From NCBI GenBank assembly GCA_027946555.1, contig JAPEVC010000230.1:1-54621 (forward strand): DNA of 54,621 nucleotides, given 5' to 3'. Numbering within the stretch: the first letter of the stretch is position 1; each line of letters starts with the position of its first letter. The notes under the pieces were generated by a model, which was given only the letters and a program-made list of their open reading frames with translations, did no database searches and was not told the DNA's origin. The stretch comes from Gnomoniopsis sp. IMI 355080. Lineage: Eukaryota; Ascomycota; Sordariomycetes; Diaporthales; Gnomoniaceae. A program made the translations under genes and the position numbers. Below, piece after piece: positions 12,147 to 22,800 of the stretch.

Positions 12147-12266
12147 CGCCCCGTGCCAGCTTCAGCTGGATGTGTTGGCCTGACCCTCGAAGAAATCATT
12201 CCTACAATCTATTCAAGTTCTCTGACGCCAGAATACTCGAAGCCTTTCACTAATACGACAATCAAT

Positions 12267-13683
12267 ATGAAGCTCTCATTACATTACACAAGCCTCTTAA
12301 TTGCAACACTCGGGTTCTCCACAACAAATGCATTCCCATTTATGCTCTTTGATGTAGCAGAGCGGGAAGGCCTCGGGGTTGAAGAGTTATATGCTCGTCT
12401 TGCCTCAGCGGATGTAAGCGAATCTGATTCGAAGCTGAGGAAAAGAGTACTAGGCGTCAGTCCAGGCTTCGACGCAGCCGCACAGCTCATCTCCACGACT
12501 GGTGCCAACGCTTTCGTCGCTCCTGGTTCTGGTGATATTCGTGGGCCCTGTCCCGGGCTGAACGCCCTGGCCAACCACAATTACATCCCTCACAATGGCA
12601 TAACTACATTTGCTCAAGCTATCGCTGGCACCAATCAAGGTAAGCAGATATCTCGGATCTACTTAGACGCTGTTGACATGTTGGTTCTAACATGGTTGCA
12701 AAATAGTATTTGGTATGGGCCTGGATCTCGCCACATTCCTTTCGGTGTATGGCTCTGTCATAGATGGTGACCTCACGAGCTTCTCCATCGGTGGCGCGCC
12801 AGCAACGAGCCTCGTCGGTAGCCTTGTCGGCGGTCTTGGTCTGATTGGCCAACCACAAGGTCTTACCGGAAGCCACAACAAGTACGAGACAGACGCCTCT
12901 CCCACCCGTGGCGATCTCTACTCCACCGGCAACAACCACGAGGTCGTAGTCTCCCAGTTCGAGACCCTCTTCAACATGCAGACAGACGCCGCGACTGCAA
13001 ACTATGATCTCTCCGTCCTCACAGACTTCCGCCACCAGCGCCGCGAGAACAGTGTCGCCACCAATCCTTACTTCTTCAGTGGCCCATTCTCGGGCGTGCT
13101 TGTTGAGCCGGCAGCGTACACCTTCATCTACCGTTTCATGGGCAACAAGTCGGCCGAAGCGCCCGAGGGAATCCTCAACCAAGAGGTTCTCAAGTCTTTC
13201 TTCTCCGTCACCGGCTCCCCCGGCAGCTTTGTCTACACGCCCGGCAATGAGCGCATTCCAGATAACTGGTACAAGCGAGCCATTGGCGACGAGTACACCA
13301 TTCCATTCTTCCTCCTGGACGTGGTTGCTGCCGCCGAGGCCTATCCCGAATTTATCAGCGTCGGCGGCAACACGGGCACGGTCAATTCGTTTGCTGGCGT
13401 GGACGTCTCGGACTTGACGGGTGGGGTGTATAACTCCCAAACGCTGCTCGAGGGGAATAATTTGGCGTGCTTTGCGCTCCAGTTCGCACAGGGTGTAGCT
13501 CCCGATCTGCTCAAGCCAATATTCTCTGATATTGCAGCGGGTGTTTCACAGCTCAATACTGCGTTTGATAACGTTGAAAGCTCGCTAAGCTGTCCGTCGT
13601 TCAACACGGGCAGTGTCAGTGAGACTTTGTTCGACGAGTTTCCGGGATACTCGAAGCTCAATACTGCAGGAACGGGGTACTAG
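12267..13683 (+). CDS. secreted heme-thiolate peroxidase (chloroperoxidase/unspecific peroxygenase family)
   Basis: Two exons, 12267-12639 and 12707-13683, with a 67-bp intron (GTAAGC donor, TTCTAAC branch, TAG acceptor, phase 1), give 449 residues. Residues 1-22 form a signal peptide ending at about TTNA. A KLRKR dibasic site near residues 56-60 could mark a propeptide. The heme ligand is Cys95 in GPCPGLNALANHNYIPHNG. The metal/acid motif is at 185-187 in HNKYETDASPTRGD, where Thr takes the middle place that is usually Gly or His. FFSGPFSGVLVEPAAYTF carries the candidate distal Glu. The family uses hydrogen peroxide to halogenate or insert oxygen into organic substrates outside the cell. Length fits the long ascomycete subgroup. 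The true substrate is unknown. Confidence 0.9.
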
Positions 13684-13896
13684 ATTGCTTCCATTTTCTC
13701 TTCGGGTTTCAATTGTACAAAATTTCACAAAGAGACGAGCCGGTGTAGTATACAAAGCATGCAAGCGAGAATGAAAGTTATTTTGATCTGAGGGTATTAT
13801 CTCTATGTGACCTTCACACTACGATGCTCATTTGTCTGCAAAAGACTTTTATATGAGAATTCAGCCATCGCTGCCATCGTCGCCAGTGCGAGAATT

Positions 13897-14819
13897 TCAA
13901 TGTCGTTGTCGCGAGCGCCGCCCTGACCGCCTGTGTGACCTGTGAGACCCTGTTGTTTCCGATTTGTGGCCACCGTGACGTCCTTGCGAACTACTTCCAG
14001 AACGATGCTCTTCCTGCCCATAATCAACAATTTCCCTTTGCTCTGAGGGACCGGAATGGTAGGTGACGACTCGTGCTGGCCGTGCTGGCCGTGCTGGCCC
14101 GGCGTGGCCTTGGTCTGCGGTGTGTGCAGAGCTTGATCCAGAGCCTTGCAAGTAGGTCGACGGCGGTGTCCCCCGCGTATCAGGACTCAGAAATGAATTT
14201 TGGTGGGCCGTTGCAAGCGTATATTCATACGCCCTATTCCAGCTTGGGTCTACGTTGTGATCAGAGCTGGATCCGGACCCTTCCAAATAAGTCGACGGCG
14301 ACGTCCCTCGTGTATCAGGACTCAGGAATGGATGTTGGTTTTCCGTTGCACGCGTATATTGATACACCCTATTCCAGTTTGGGTCTGCTGCGTCTACTTC
14401 GATACGAGCATCGAATTTGTCGCCTTTTTGGTATTTGGCCTCCGCCTGGGACTCGGTATCCAAATTGATGAACCTGGTTCCCATGAAGCTTGAAGATTTT
14501 GTTAGCATACCATCCTTCAGATTAACAAAAGCGAAGAATAGGTTCTGACTTACTCTCCTTCGGAAAACGCCCCTGCGTCCAAGGACCCGTCAGGTCGCTC
14601 GACACCGTCGTCGACGAACGGTTCCTGGGAGTGGTGTTGGGAACTACAGATTTACCACGGTGTCAATATACCAAGTGGGAGATATAGCAGATGATTATGA
14701 AAGGAAATGAATGTTAAGTACTTCACCGGAGAAGCATAAGCGGGACATTTGCCTCCGCCCACATAGCTAGTTCTGTGAGAATTGTGTTCGCTATCGCGAA
14801 GATGAGACCTTGAAGACAT
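13897..14819 (-). CDS. Ser/His/Arg-rich protein with two 45-residue repeats, unknown function
   Basis: I propose three exons, 14819-14727, 14624-14554 and 14488-13897, giving 251 residues. The second intron is convincing: GTAAGT donor, TATGCTAAC branch, AAG acceptor. The first (GTGAAGT to CCCAG) is chosen because it keeps the frame and the Ser/His/Arg-rich style. An alternative acceptor at CTGTAG would instead force a start within a hydrophobic frame. Residues 90-134 and 135-179 are tandem copies of a unit with DPxWNR, ATxxQ, FLSPDTRGT and GSGSSS. The tail (180-251) is basic and low-complexity (ARPARPAR, HRSHRRSGRR). There is no signal peptide, membrane segment or known domain. The gene is convergent with the peroxygenase-like gene. 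It is probably disordered and lineage-specific. Confidence 0.55.
14116..14385 (-). repeat. two tandem 135-bp coding repeats
   Basis: Units at 14385-14251 and 14250-14116 (minus strand) each encode 45 residues and are clearly homologous at protein level. Key shared blocks are DPxWNRxYxYT, FLSPDTRGT, PSTYL and GSGSSS. Unit length is an exact multiple of three, so the duplication kept the frame. Confidence 0.85.
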
Positions 14820-16683
14820 GGTGTCGTCTTTTTACAGTTGTTTTCGTTTAATTGGTGGTTTAGTTGTGCGTTGATATTTGTGCAATATATACAAAACCCA
14901 AATTGAGGTAAATTGTGCGAAAAAGAGCTTTTATAAAAGAATACTGGCTGGAACGACATATCGTAAGTCGAGGCATTCTGTGTGACTGTTCTGGTGCTAT
15001 GAAAACAATGATAAATCGCGAAACTTCTTGTGTGTAACCACGCAATCATAGCTTTTGACGAGGTGCCCATTGCATCAATATCTAGTGACAACCCAAGCTT
15101 TGAGAATATTATACTATGGTTGATAGAGCCAACATCAAACTTAGACGTTGTAAATCACTAGGTTCCGACCTACTCGTCCATCTGCGGCTATGTAGCCATA
15201 TAGTCATCAAATAATTGATGTTTCTGTCAGGCCAGTATGGACCTGGTTGATCAAGGGACCCTGGGGCTCTGGATTCCTTTCGAGGATGAAGTTGCGGCAA
15301 TTGGACCACAGAGCCTCTGTGGCCTTTATGTCACTTTAAAGGTTGCAACAACTGTATTTGATGTTAGTCTGTGGATTTTCTGTATACTCACCAAGACTTC
15401 AGAGCTCATATTATATGTGCATCTCGTATGCTCATAGGAAGAAGAACTCGGACCCCACGCTTAGGGTTAGCTTAGGGTTACCCCCTTTGAATTTCATTCC
15501 AGTACTATGGTCTATCTAACATATGTCTAGATTACTGTCCAACATAAAATACGACATCAACATGCAATGTTTGGGATGGTGTCAATATCAATCTGATCTT
15601 TGGTGCTGTCACTCTTTGCGAACTGAAAGAAAAGAACAAGACCAGGATCCATTTTATTGACAGTGATCCAACTTATAGGTGCAGAACTCGTCAAGATACA
15701 TATAGTACGTACCACCCCTTGGAATGCTTACCGGGTTTGAAATATCGAGAGCTGGCACGGTACTCTTTTGGTGGCGTCTATCGTAATAAGGATATTACAT
15801 GAGCTCCGGAGGATATTCCGCTATAGCAACCACGTTCCCGGACATTTTGATCCATGATTAATGCTGTCTCTGTGCCAGTGCGGCCCTCTATATCTCATTT
15901 CTGTGGAGTTCTGGCCTTAGTATATAGGGCATACCCAAATTACTGTAGGAGTAATATCTTACTACCGTTCTTCTAAACCGCTATTATATTTACACTAAAC
16001 TTAGCATCATAGATCATTTATTAAGATGAAATGCACAGGTAAATTAATGTTATAGCATTTTGAGGGCATTCAGAAATAGACCCACTTTTGACTAGTATAT
16101 AATATGCCTTGAATTTGGAATATCAGATCATGACACGAGACTCATGCCAAAGGGAGGGGTACCTACTGTACCCATCAAAGATAATCCGCACGCTCGCCCG
16201 AAATAGATGCTGAATACCTAGAGATATACCTTGGATGGGTAGTGACGGAACTATGGCCTGACCATGTATGCCATGGAGCTTTGACTGTCCAGGTGTGCTT
16301 GGCCTGGCGATCGGACAGACGCCGATGCCGAAACACAACAGTTTATGACTCAGTACAGAAACCTCGAATACACATGACAGACAACGAGTCAAATCTCTTA
16401 TCTCTGACATCTGAACCATTGGACCCTGAAGTACACCAAAAACCTTAAATATGCGTTACAAGTCAGGTTCGGCCTCATAGACCGTCCTGGACAAAGCGGG
16501 CCGAGATTTCTGTAGAGCCTACTGCATTGCCCGCGGTTAAGCGGAAGACTGCTTGGGATGAATAACATAGGAGTTTGGGACTCTCGACTCATACATCTCT
16601 GTTTGGTTCATCAATAAAGTCTTTGTCGCGGTAACGGTTTCCACAACAATATAATCGCCACAACTTGAAGGCGTCATGAAAGT
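14820..16683. other. AT-rich gene-free region, about 1.9 kb
   Basis: From about 15440 to 16130 the sequence is AT-rich, with dense stop codons in all frames, and has no coding signal. Two telomere-type TTAGGG units sit at 15465-15480. The flanks have only short chance frames. The region lies between the repeat-protein gene and the Pth11-like receptor, inside the accessory block. Confidence 0.6.
15463..15481 (+). repeat. short telomere-like motif (two TTAGGG units)
   Basis: Two TTAGGG hexamers separated by four bases and followed by TTACCCCC. TTAGGG is the usual telomere repeat of filamentous ascomycetes. Two units are far too few for a chromosome end and can occur by chance, but they lie in an AT-rich gene-free stretch. 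Confidence 0.5.
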
Positions 16684-18493
16684 ATGAACGACAGCACAGC
16701 CAACTTTGTTGCCGCCGCTGAGCCTCCGCCAGGCTCGGTACCAAATTTCACGCATCCGCAAGATGTGTCCCACACGACCGACATCTTCAGCCAAAGCCTC
16801 AGTCTTATAATAATGACCTTTTTCTTTTCGGTCCGTTTGTACGTAAAGATGGTCGTCAAACGCGGCGAATTGCTACTGGAAGATTGTAGGTCTCATCATT
16901 GCCATTCTATGTCCAGGCGTTGTTCACGTTTTAGTTGACATAATGACAGGGTTTTGCGGAGCTTCATGGGTGAGAACATCTTATCATGGATCACCAAGTT
17001 CAATTGGAGGGTACCTGCTGACAAAAGATGAGTGTCTATAGATCCTCACAATGGTTCTCGGCATATGTTTTCTCATGAGTTAGTCACATCACCTATTTCG
17101 CGCCGAGCTTGACAGCTTGTTAAAAAGGTAGATATAAACAGTGACACATCACGGTCAGGGATATCACCTATGGGAATTATCAGATTATACATTCCAGAAT
17201 TTTTCAATGGTAAGTGTCTAATGAATTTGCCTTTTCAGAGACCACGAGACTGACCTATCAACTTCAGTGGCTCTACATCGCCACAACAGTGTATATCCCC
17301 GCTGCATTCGCCACAAAGGTCAGCTTGCTGCTGATGATCGCTCGTGTATTTTCGGTCCGCCAGCGTGTATCTACAGGCATTCGTGTTCTGTGTGTCGTAT
17401 TCGCAGTGACATATTTGCCCGTCCAATGTATCAAGGTGTGTGTCACCCATGCGGAATAGACAGAACAGCCTGGTGAATATGACGACGTACTCATGAATCG
17501 TGGGCATAGATACTGGTCTGCAAGCCCATATCCGCTTATTGGACAGACACGACCCATAAGGCAATCAATGGTGTCAATCCACGCTGCATCAATCAGGCCC
17601 ATCTTTTCACGGCAGACATGGTCCTCGCCATTATGGCCGATTTTATCATCCTCGTCATCCCGATACCTCTGACACTTACCATGAGGCTATCTGGTCGAGT
17701 CCGCCTAAGAATCATTTTTATGCTCGGCGTTGGTGGGAGTGCTATCGGAACGGTCGTGTTTAAAGCGTACAAAACGTTCCAACTGCTGCCTTCTGACGAT
17801 ATTACAGTCAGCTTTTCCATTCTATCCACATTATCGTGAGTCGTCGCCTAATTCTCGCATGTTCTTCCTCCCTCGCTAACTTTTTCATACTTGGCAAACA
17901 GCCTTCTCGAGCCGGTGATAGGCAACATATGCGCCTGCTTGCCATCCCTGAATATCCTACTCGAGACTTGGGCAGGCCAGCGAGACCCAGCCAATATACC
18001 AAGGAGCCGCTTGTTTATAAGATGGTTACGGCACAGCATCCAGACAGTCACAACATCCACTCTGTCCTTCGAGTTTTGGTCCAAGACCAGGCCCGAGTCA
18101 AATTCGGGCAGGGGTGAGACGACTGTCGGGACACAGAGTGTAACGGCACCCAGGATGGATGAAGCCAGCACTGAACCCCAAGACCTTAAGCTGCCCTGTC
18201 CTATGGCCTGCCAACTCCCACCATTGAGCTTCACGGCCTGCGGGTTTGCAGAGCTTGGCGAGGCCAAAAGTGCTAGAATGAGTATGGGAAAGGCGGAGCT
18301 CGTGGTGTTCGAGGACAAGAGTGACGACGAGGAGGACGACATACGTCGGATGGAGAGCCGAAGAGCCAGGTCATGGGACGGAGTGGTCTCAGGCAGGTTG
18401 CAAGAGTGTAATCAGACTAGCCTCCTTGCACTGGAGTCTCTGAATCATCGGACTACAGTCCGTATTAAATGGTTAGGTAGTGCTTCGCATTAG
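16684..18493 (+). CDS. seven-transmembrane Pth11/rhodopsin-like integral membrane protein
   Basis: My model has seven exons: 16684-16885, 16950-16969, 17042-17078, 17159-17209, 17239-17435, 17510-17835 and 17902-18493. It is frame-consistent and gives 474 residues. The first helix ends RLYVKMVVKRGELLLEDW, typical of fungal Pth11-like rhodopsin-domain proteins. Then follow ATKVSLLLMIARVF, the CKPISAYW loop with downstream NPRCINQAHLF, a helix with PIPLTLTMRL, and the closing GNICACLPSLNILL. The last 160 residues are a cytosolic tail with an acidic patch (DDEEDD). No CFEM domain is present. Relatives act as plasma-membrane sensors in plant-associated fungi. Exon 2 is only 20 nt and the intron before exon 5 only 29 nt. 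Skipping exon 4 (one 160-nt intron, 17079-17238) also keeps the frame. The gene could also be decaying. Confidence 0.72.
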
Positions 18494-19844
18494 ACAAGGG
18501 GCATTTGCGATGCCAAACCTCTGTTGGGTACCTAATAAAGTCAGGTGATTGTGCGTGGAAGTAAAAGCATATCTTGAATTCACTCTTGCCCTCCAACTCA
18601 ATTTTGCTTTTGATGTCGAAGGTTCCAATCTGGTCGTTGGGTCCAACCGGGCTGACGGTCGTCTGCCCGTTAGGCTCTGTAATGATGGCTCACTGCCTTC
18701 AGGCATAGACATCCTTGGCTTTCTTTTGGCGCGTTCACAGCCAGCGTTGTCTTCGTCGACCTGACGAAGACGCGGGGACCCTCAAGACACTGCCACATCA
18801 TCTGACCCTGGTTCAATGCCCGCTGCCTCGTGGTGGGTGAGTGGCACGCCGGTTTGGCGATGCATTTGAGTTTTCGGATGGGTTTTGCATCCAACTTTTG
18901 AGGGTGTTTCCTCGCTTGCACATACCGTTTGGTCGTTCACTCGTCCTACTTTCGTCTCTCTTCTGCAGCTATTTTCGGGGCAACCGTGGCACTGAGTCCG
19001 ATTCTCAGGTCACAGCGGCGACTGTTTCGACAGCACGCGGTGCTAATTGGGTCGGTACTGGGGCCTCAGGTGTAGCTTGTTGCTGTCGTCGATCAGGAAA
19101 CTTATCAAAAAATGGTCAACCTGTCGGCTCTCGCGTGCTATATGGGGCTCACGAGAGTGAGTTTCCTCAGCCTGTGCCGAGTGGGCTTTTGCCACTACTC
19201 ATCAGCCTCGCAAAGCCGTGTCAAGTTGGTTTTTTCTCCGTGCTCGCAACACCATCACATGCGATGAACACGTTCCACAGCATGCGAGGCACGGAATGGC
19301 CCCACAGATCTATCTGCGTTCGTGGAACACACCACCCTGCCTCTCACGATTTATCCTCTCGCTTGAGACCACGGCAACACAAAGCACTAGCATGTCCACA
19401 AAAGCGCAGCCACGCTTGCAGCTTCAGGCCACAGTTCCCAGCATACAAGCTCACTATGGTGGCAGGAGAGAACCCAATCAAAGTGGTGCAAGAGACTCCA
19501 TCGCCAGAGAGTTATTGGAGATGACCGTTTTAAAAAGGATCTGCCAGGAAGGCGTAAAGGAGGCCAATACACCTGGACAAGTGGGCGCAACATATTCTTT
19601 CAAAAGAAGTTTTAGGGCATCAGCAAGTGCTTGAGGAACGTGGTCGCCTGTCATGCTCCAAGAGAAATGTTGAAGCAAAGGACAATGAAGCAGACCAGCC
19701 TTAGGTTAATTTTGGGAACCAAAGGAATAAGATCACAAGCCTCGCTCGACCGCTGGGCATGCTTTCAATGATAATTCCTCGTTTTGTTGATCTTGTCAAT
19801 AAGTCATATGGCTGTCTCTCTAACTCCCAACCGGAAGGCCTCAG
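18494..19844. other. intergenic region with one long orphan frame
   Basis: A plus-strand frame is open from 18841 to 19524 (228 codons), starting at GTG rather than ATG. Its translation is rich in Ser, Arg, His and Cys and resembles no family. An overlapping frame (19218-19634) and a short minus-strand frame (19678-19478) are equally anonymous. I treat the stretch as non-coding or as a lineage-specific candidate at best. It ends at the 3' end of APC1. Confidence 0.45.
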
Positions 19845-22800
19845 TCAGACCTGACCCTGCGCAGCGATCCATGCTTTTCCCTTTAGCATCTCGACCACGC
19901 TATCTCGCAGCCACCAGCCCTCGACTTCATCCTCACCTTCGCCGTGGCCTTTGACCTCTTCACGATTCTTCGCCAGAGCTCTCTTCTCCACCCATTCAAA
20001 CAACAGCCGTAATCCCTCCAAGCTCTCCCGACTCCATCCATCCAGCCCGCTCTCTAGCGTTAGACGTGCGTCCACATCGGTCGTAGCAGCTTCCTCGCTT
20101 CCACCTTCATCGCCGCTGCGCTTGAGCACCATGGCGCGCTCAGCATGAGTGAGGCCGGAGAGGGCTTCTAGACCAAATATCCAGGAGAGAGGTTCTTTGT
20201 TCTTGGCCTCAGCGGTAGTGTGGCCGCCGCCGTCGCCGCTACCGCCATTGTCGGTCAGGCCGTCGCGGCCAAGGGCGCGAAGTGTGGCACCAACGACGCT
20301 CTCGTGAAGGGGTCGCTGACGGAGGTTGAGAGTCTGATTTTGTTTGAAGGCGGTGATCAGTTCGGGCTTGTGCTCAAAGTCTAGCTCGAGGTTCCAATAC
20401 CCCTGTGCGGTGGCGTCAGTGCGGACGTAGGAGATCTCCTCGAGAGGCGGGAGTAGGCAGGGTGTTTGTTTGCGGATGACGACTGGTTCTTGTTGCTTGG
20501 CCGGTCGGAGCTTGGATCGTAGTTTGGAAGGCTCCTTGCGAGGGGGTTGTATGGGTTTGAGGTTTATGAGAATAGGTACGCTAATAGTCTGGCCCGTAGC
20601 GATGTCCTTGGAGACAAGGCAGCGTGGGTCGGTTGCAAAGACCCAAAAGTGGCGGAAAGCCTGCAGGTGTGCCCGGTTGTCCTGGACATTGGCGGGAAAA
20701 ACTGGGTAGAATGCAATCAGTAGAGATGCAATGGCCAGATTGCTGGTACCAAAAGTTGCTGTTCCACTGCCCAGGAACAGCGCACCGATCGCAAGGTGAG
20801 CAGCCATGTGGCTGCCATAGGACGTATTAGGGTCATCACGACCGTGCAGGGATCTCAATCGCCTCAGAACTTCCAAATCACCTGTGCCGGCCATCACCGA
20901 AGCGGCGGACAGTCCAATAACATCCTGGCACATTTGGACGTTATTGCGTGCCAATTGAGCGTCGTAACACTCAGCCGTCTGCTTGGCCAAGTCTCGGAAT
21001 TTGTCGAGATACTTGACCAACAAGTCACGGACTTGGATATTCCCAGAGCCAGCGAACCGAAGACCCAGAGAAAATAGTAGGCCAGCTAGAATGGAGTAAA
21101 ATGACATGTCTTTGCTGCGCAGCGACTTTGGTCCCTGAAGCAGATGCCTCCATCTATATTCGTTTGGCAAGTTGGACCGGATCCAGTCGACGGTGGGCTC
21201 GATACGGCTCCACATGATTAGATTCTTTGCAAGGGTTCGCAGCAGTAAGACATCGGGCCGGACATATGTAAATTGCAGCACGGAGTCGGGCACATCGATC
21301 TTGCGTGCAAGGATGTGATCCTCTGACTTCATGAACATAAGTGCAATCGCGATTACGGCACCCGGGGCAGCACGGTCAAGCACGTTGACCAATTCGACTT
21401 TCTTGGTAGTTGAGGCAAACGTCAGCAGCTTCTCAGTCAGCCGCATGTCGTGAAGACCTCGCAGGTCGGTGCCCTTGCCGAGGTTTATCAGCCCAAGAGC
21501 AAAGCCCGCGGCCAGGCGGTAACCTTCATTTCGAAGGGGGTCCTCTTCATCCTCATCCTGATCGTGTTCTATCTCGGACAACATTATCTCCGACATACGG
21601 CGGTGCTGACTCCGACAGTACACAAGGCCAATGCCCATCAGACCAGCCGTCTGCGTAAGATGCGACAGGTTGAGCTCGGCCGCACCAGGTGGAAGTAGGC
21701 GCGTGACATGGACAGTCAGTACTCGTGTAATAAGGTTGTCCATGGTGCCCATAAATGATGCAGCCAAGCCGAGGAGCAGGCCGATGGACGTCATTGTATG
21801 CTTCGTGGTAAGATATTTGAAGGCCACCGACTTCACCATCGACTTGAGATGCCCGTTCAAACCAAGAGCGAGTAAGAAGCCAGCGTGTCGGTTACTGGGC
21901 TCTCCGCTGGGTTTATTGAACGTGATCCAATTGTTGTCTATTCCTTTGGCTTGTGGAGATACCTGAAGCCCAGCAGCAGCACCCTGATGGAAGAAAGCCC
22001 AGTTGACTTTCTCCTCACTGAACAGCGACTTGTCTGCGTTCACCAGGAGATTGGTCGGCTTCACCAAGCATGTAAGGTTGAAGCCCATGATATCGAACTT
22101 CTCGGTTGGGAGAGGGAAGCGCAGGCCAAATTGCATGAGACCTCGACCTGCTGGAATAGCAAGGGTGCCAGTGGCGACAACAGTGACCTGTTCTTTTTGC
22201 TTTTCCAAAAGCTCTGATTCGGTCCATTGAGACTGCGTATTGCACTGAACAACTCTATGGTGCCTCGTTGATAACATGCTTTCCGCCTCCAATAGGCGGC
22301 GGTCTTCTCTGAAGAGCGCATGTATAATACCCTGACGATCGGCAGACTCGTTGGGCAAGTTTGTATAGTTGGCGGATCTCTCCACGCTTGCGCAGATTGC
22401 TTTGAAGTCCTTGTTGGCCACGTGAGAAGGAGAGGCGGTATTCATGATTCCCGTTTGTAGTGGTTTGTGTCGTTTGAGCACGGTCGCGATATCAGATCTG
22501 TGTACTAGAGCTAACAGGTCTCTCGACCATGTTGAAGGTGGTCGTGATTGGCACATAGATATAGCATCTTTCAAAGGTGTAAGCACAGCCTCGGGAAGAG
22601 TCTCGAGAACATCGACCGTGAAACCACACTGGCTTATCAACTCGACCACTTCGGCGTGTGTGGTAGTCGAATTGAGCGAGGAAAAAAGCCGCTTGAACAT
22701 GAACGTTCTTGGCATGACCGACGACCACCTCCGGTATGCGTCTTCCGAGTTGATGTTTCTCTGTGTGACGACAGCATAGAGGTCTGCAACAGTCGAAAAC

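Noticed and set aside
12619..13440. A 273-codon minus-strand frame opposite the peroxygenase-like gene
   Set aside because: Antisense shadow; the plus strand carries the signal peptide, PCP motif and splice signals.
14723..15091. A 122-codon minus-strand frame as the N-terminus of the repeat protein
   Set aside because: It could be joined in frame through an acceptor at CTGTAG, but its composition is unlike the rest of the protein, while the start at 14819 gives a consistent Ser/His/Arg-rich chain. Kept only as an alternative.
15463..15481. A chromosome end or long telomeric array
   Set aside because: Only two TTAGGG units are present and unique genes continue on both sides.
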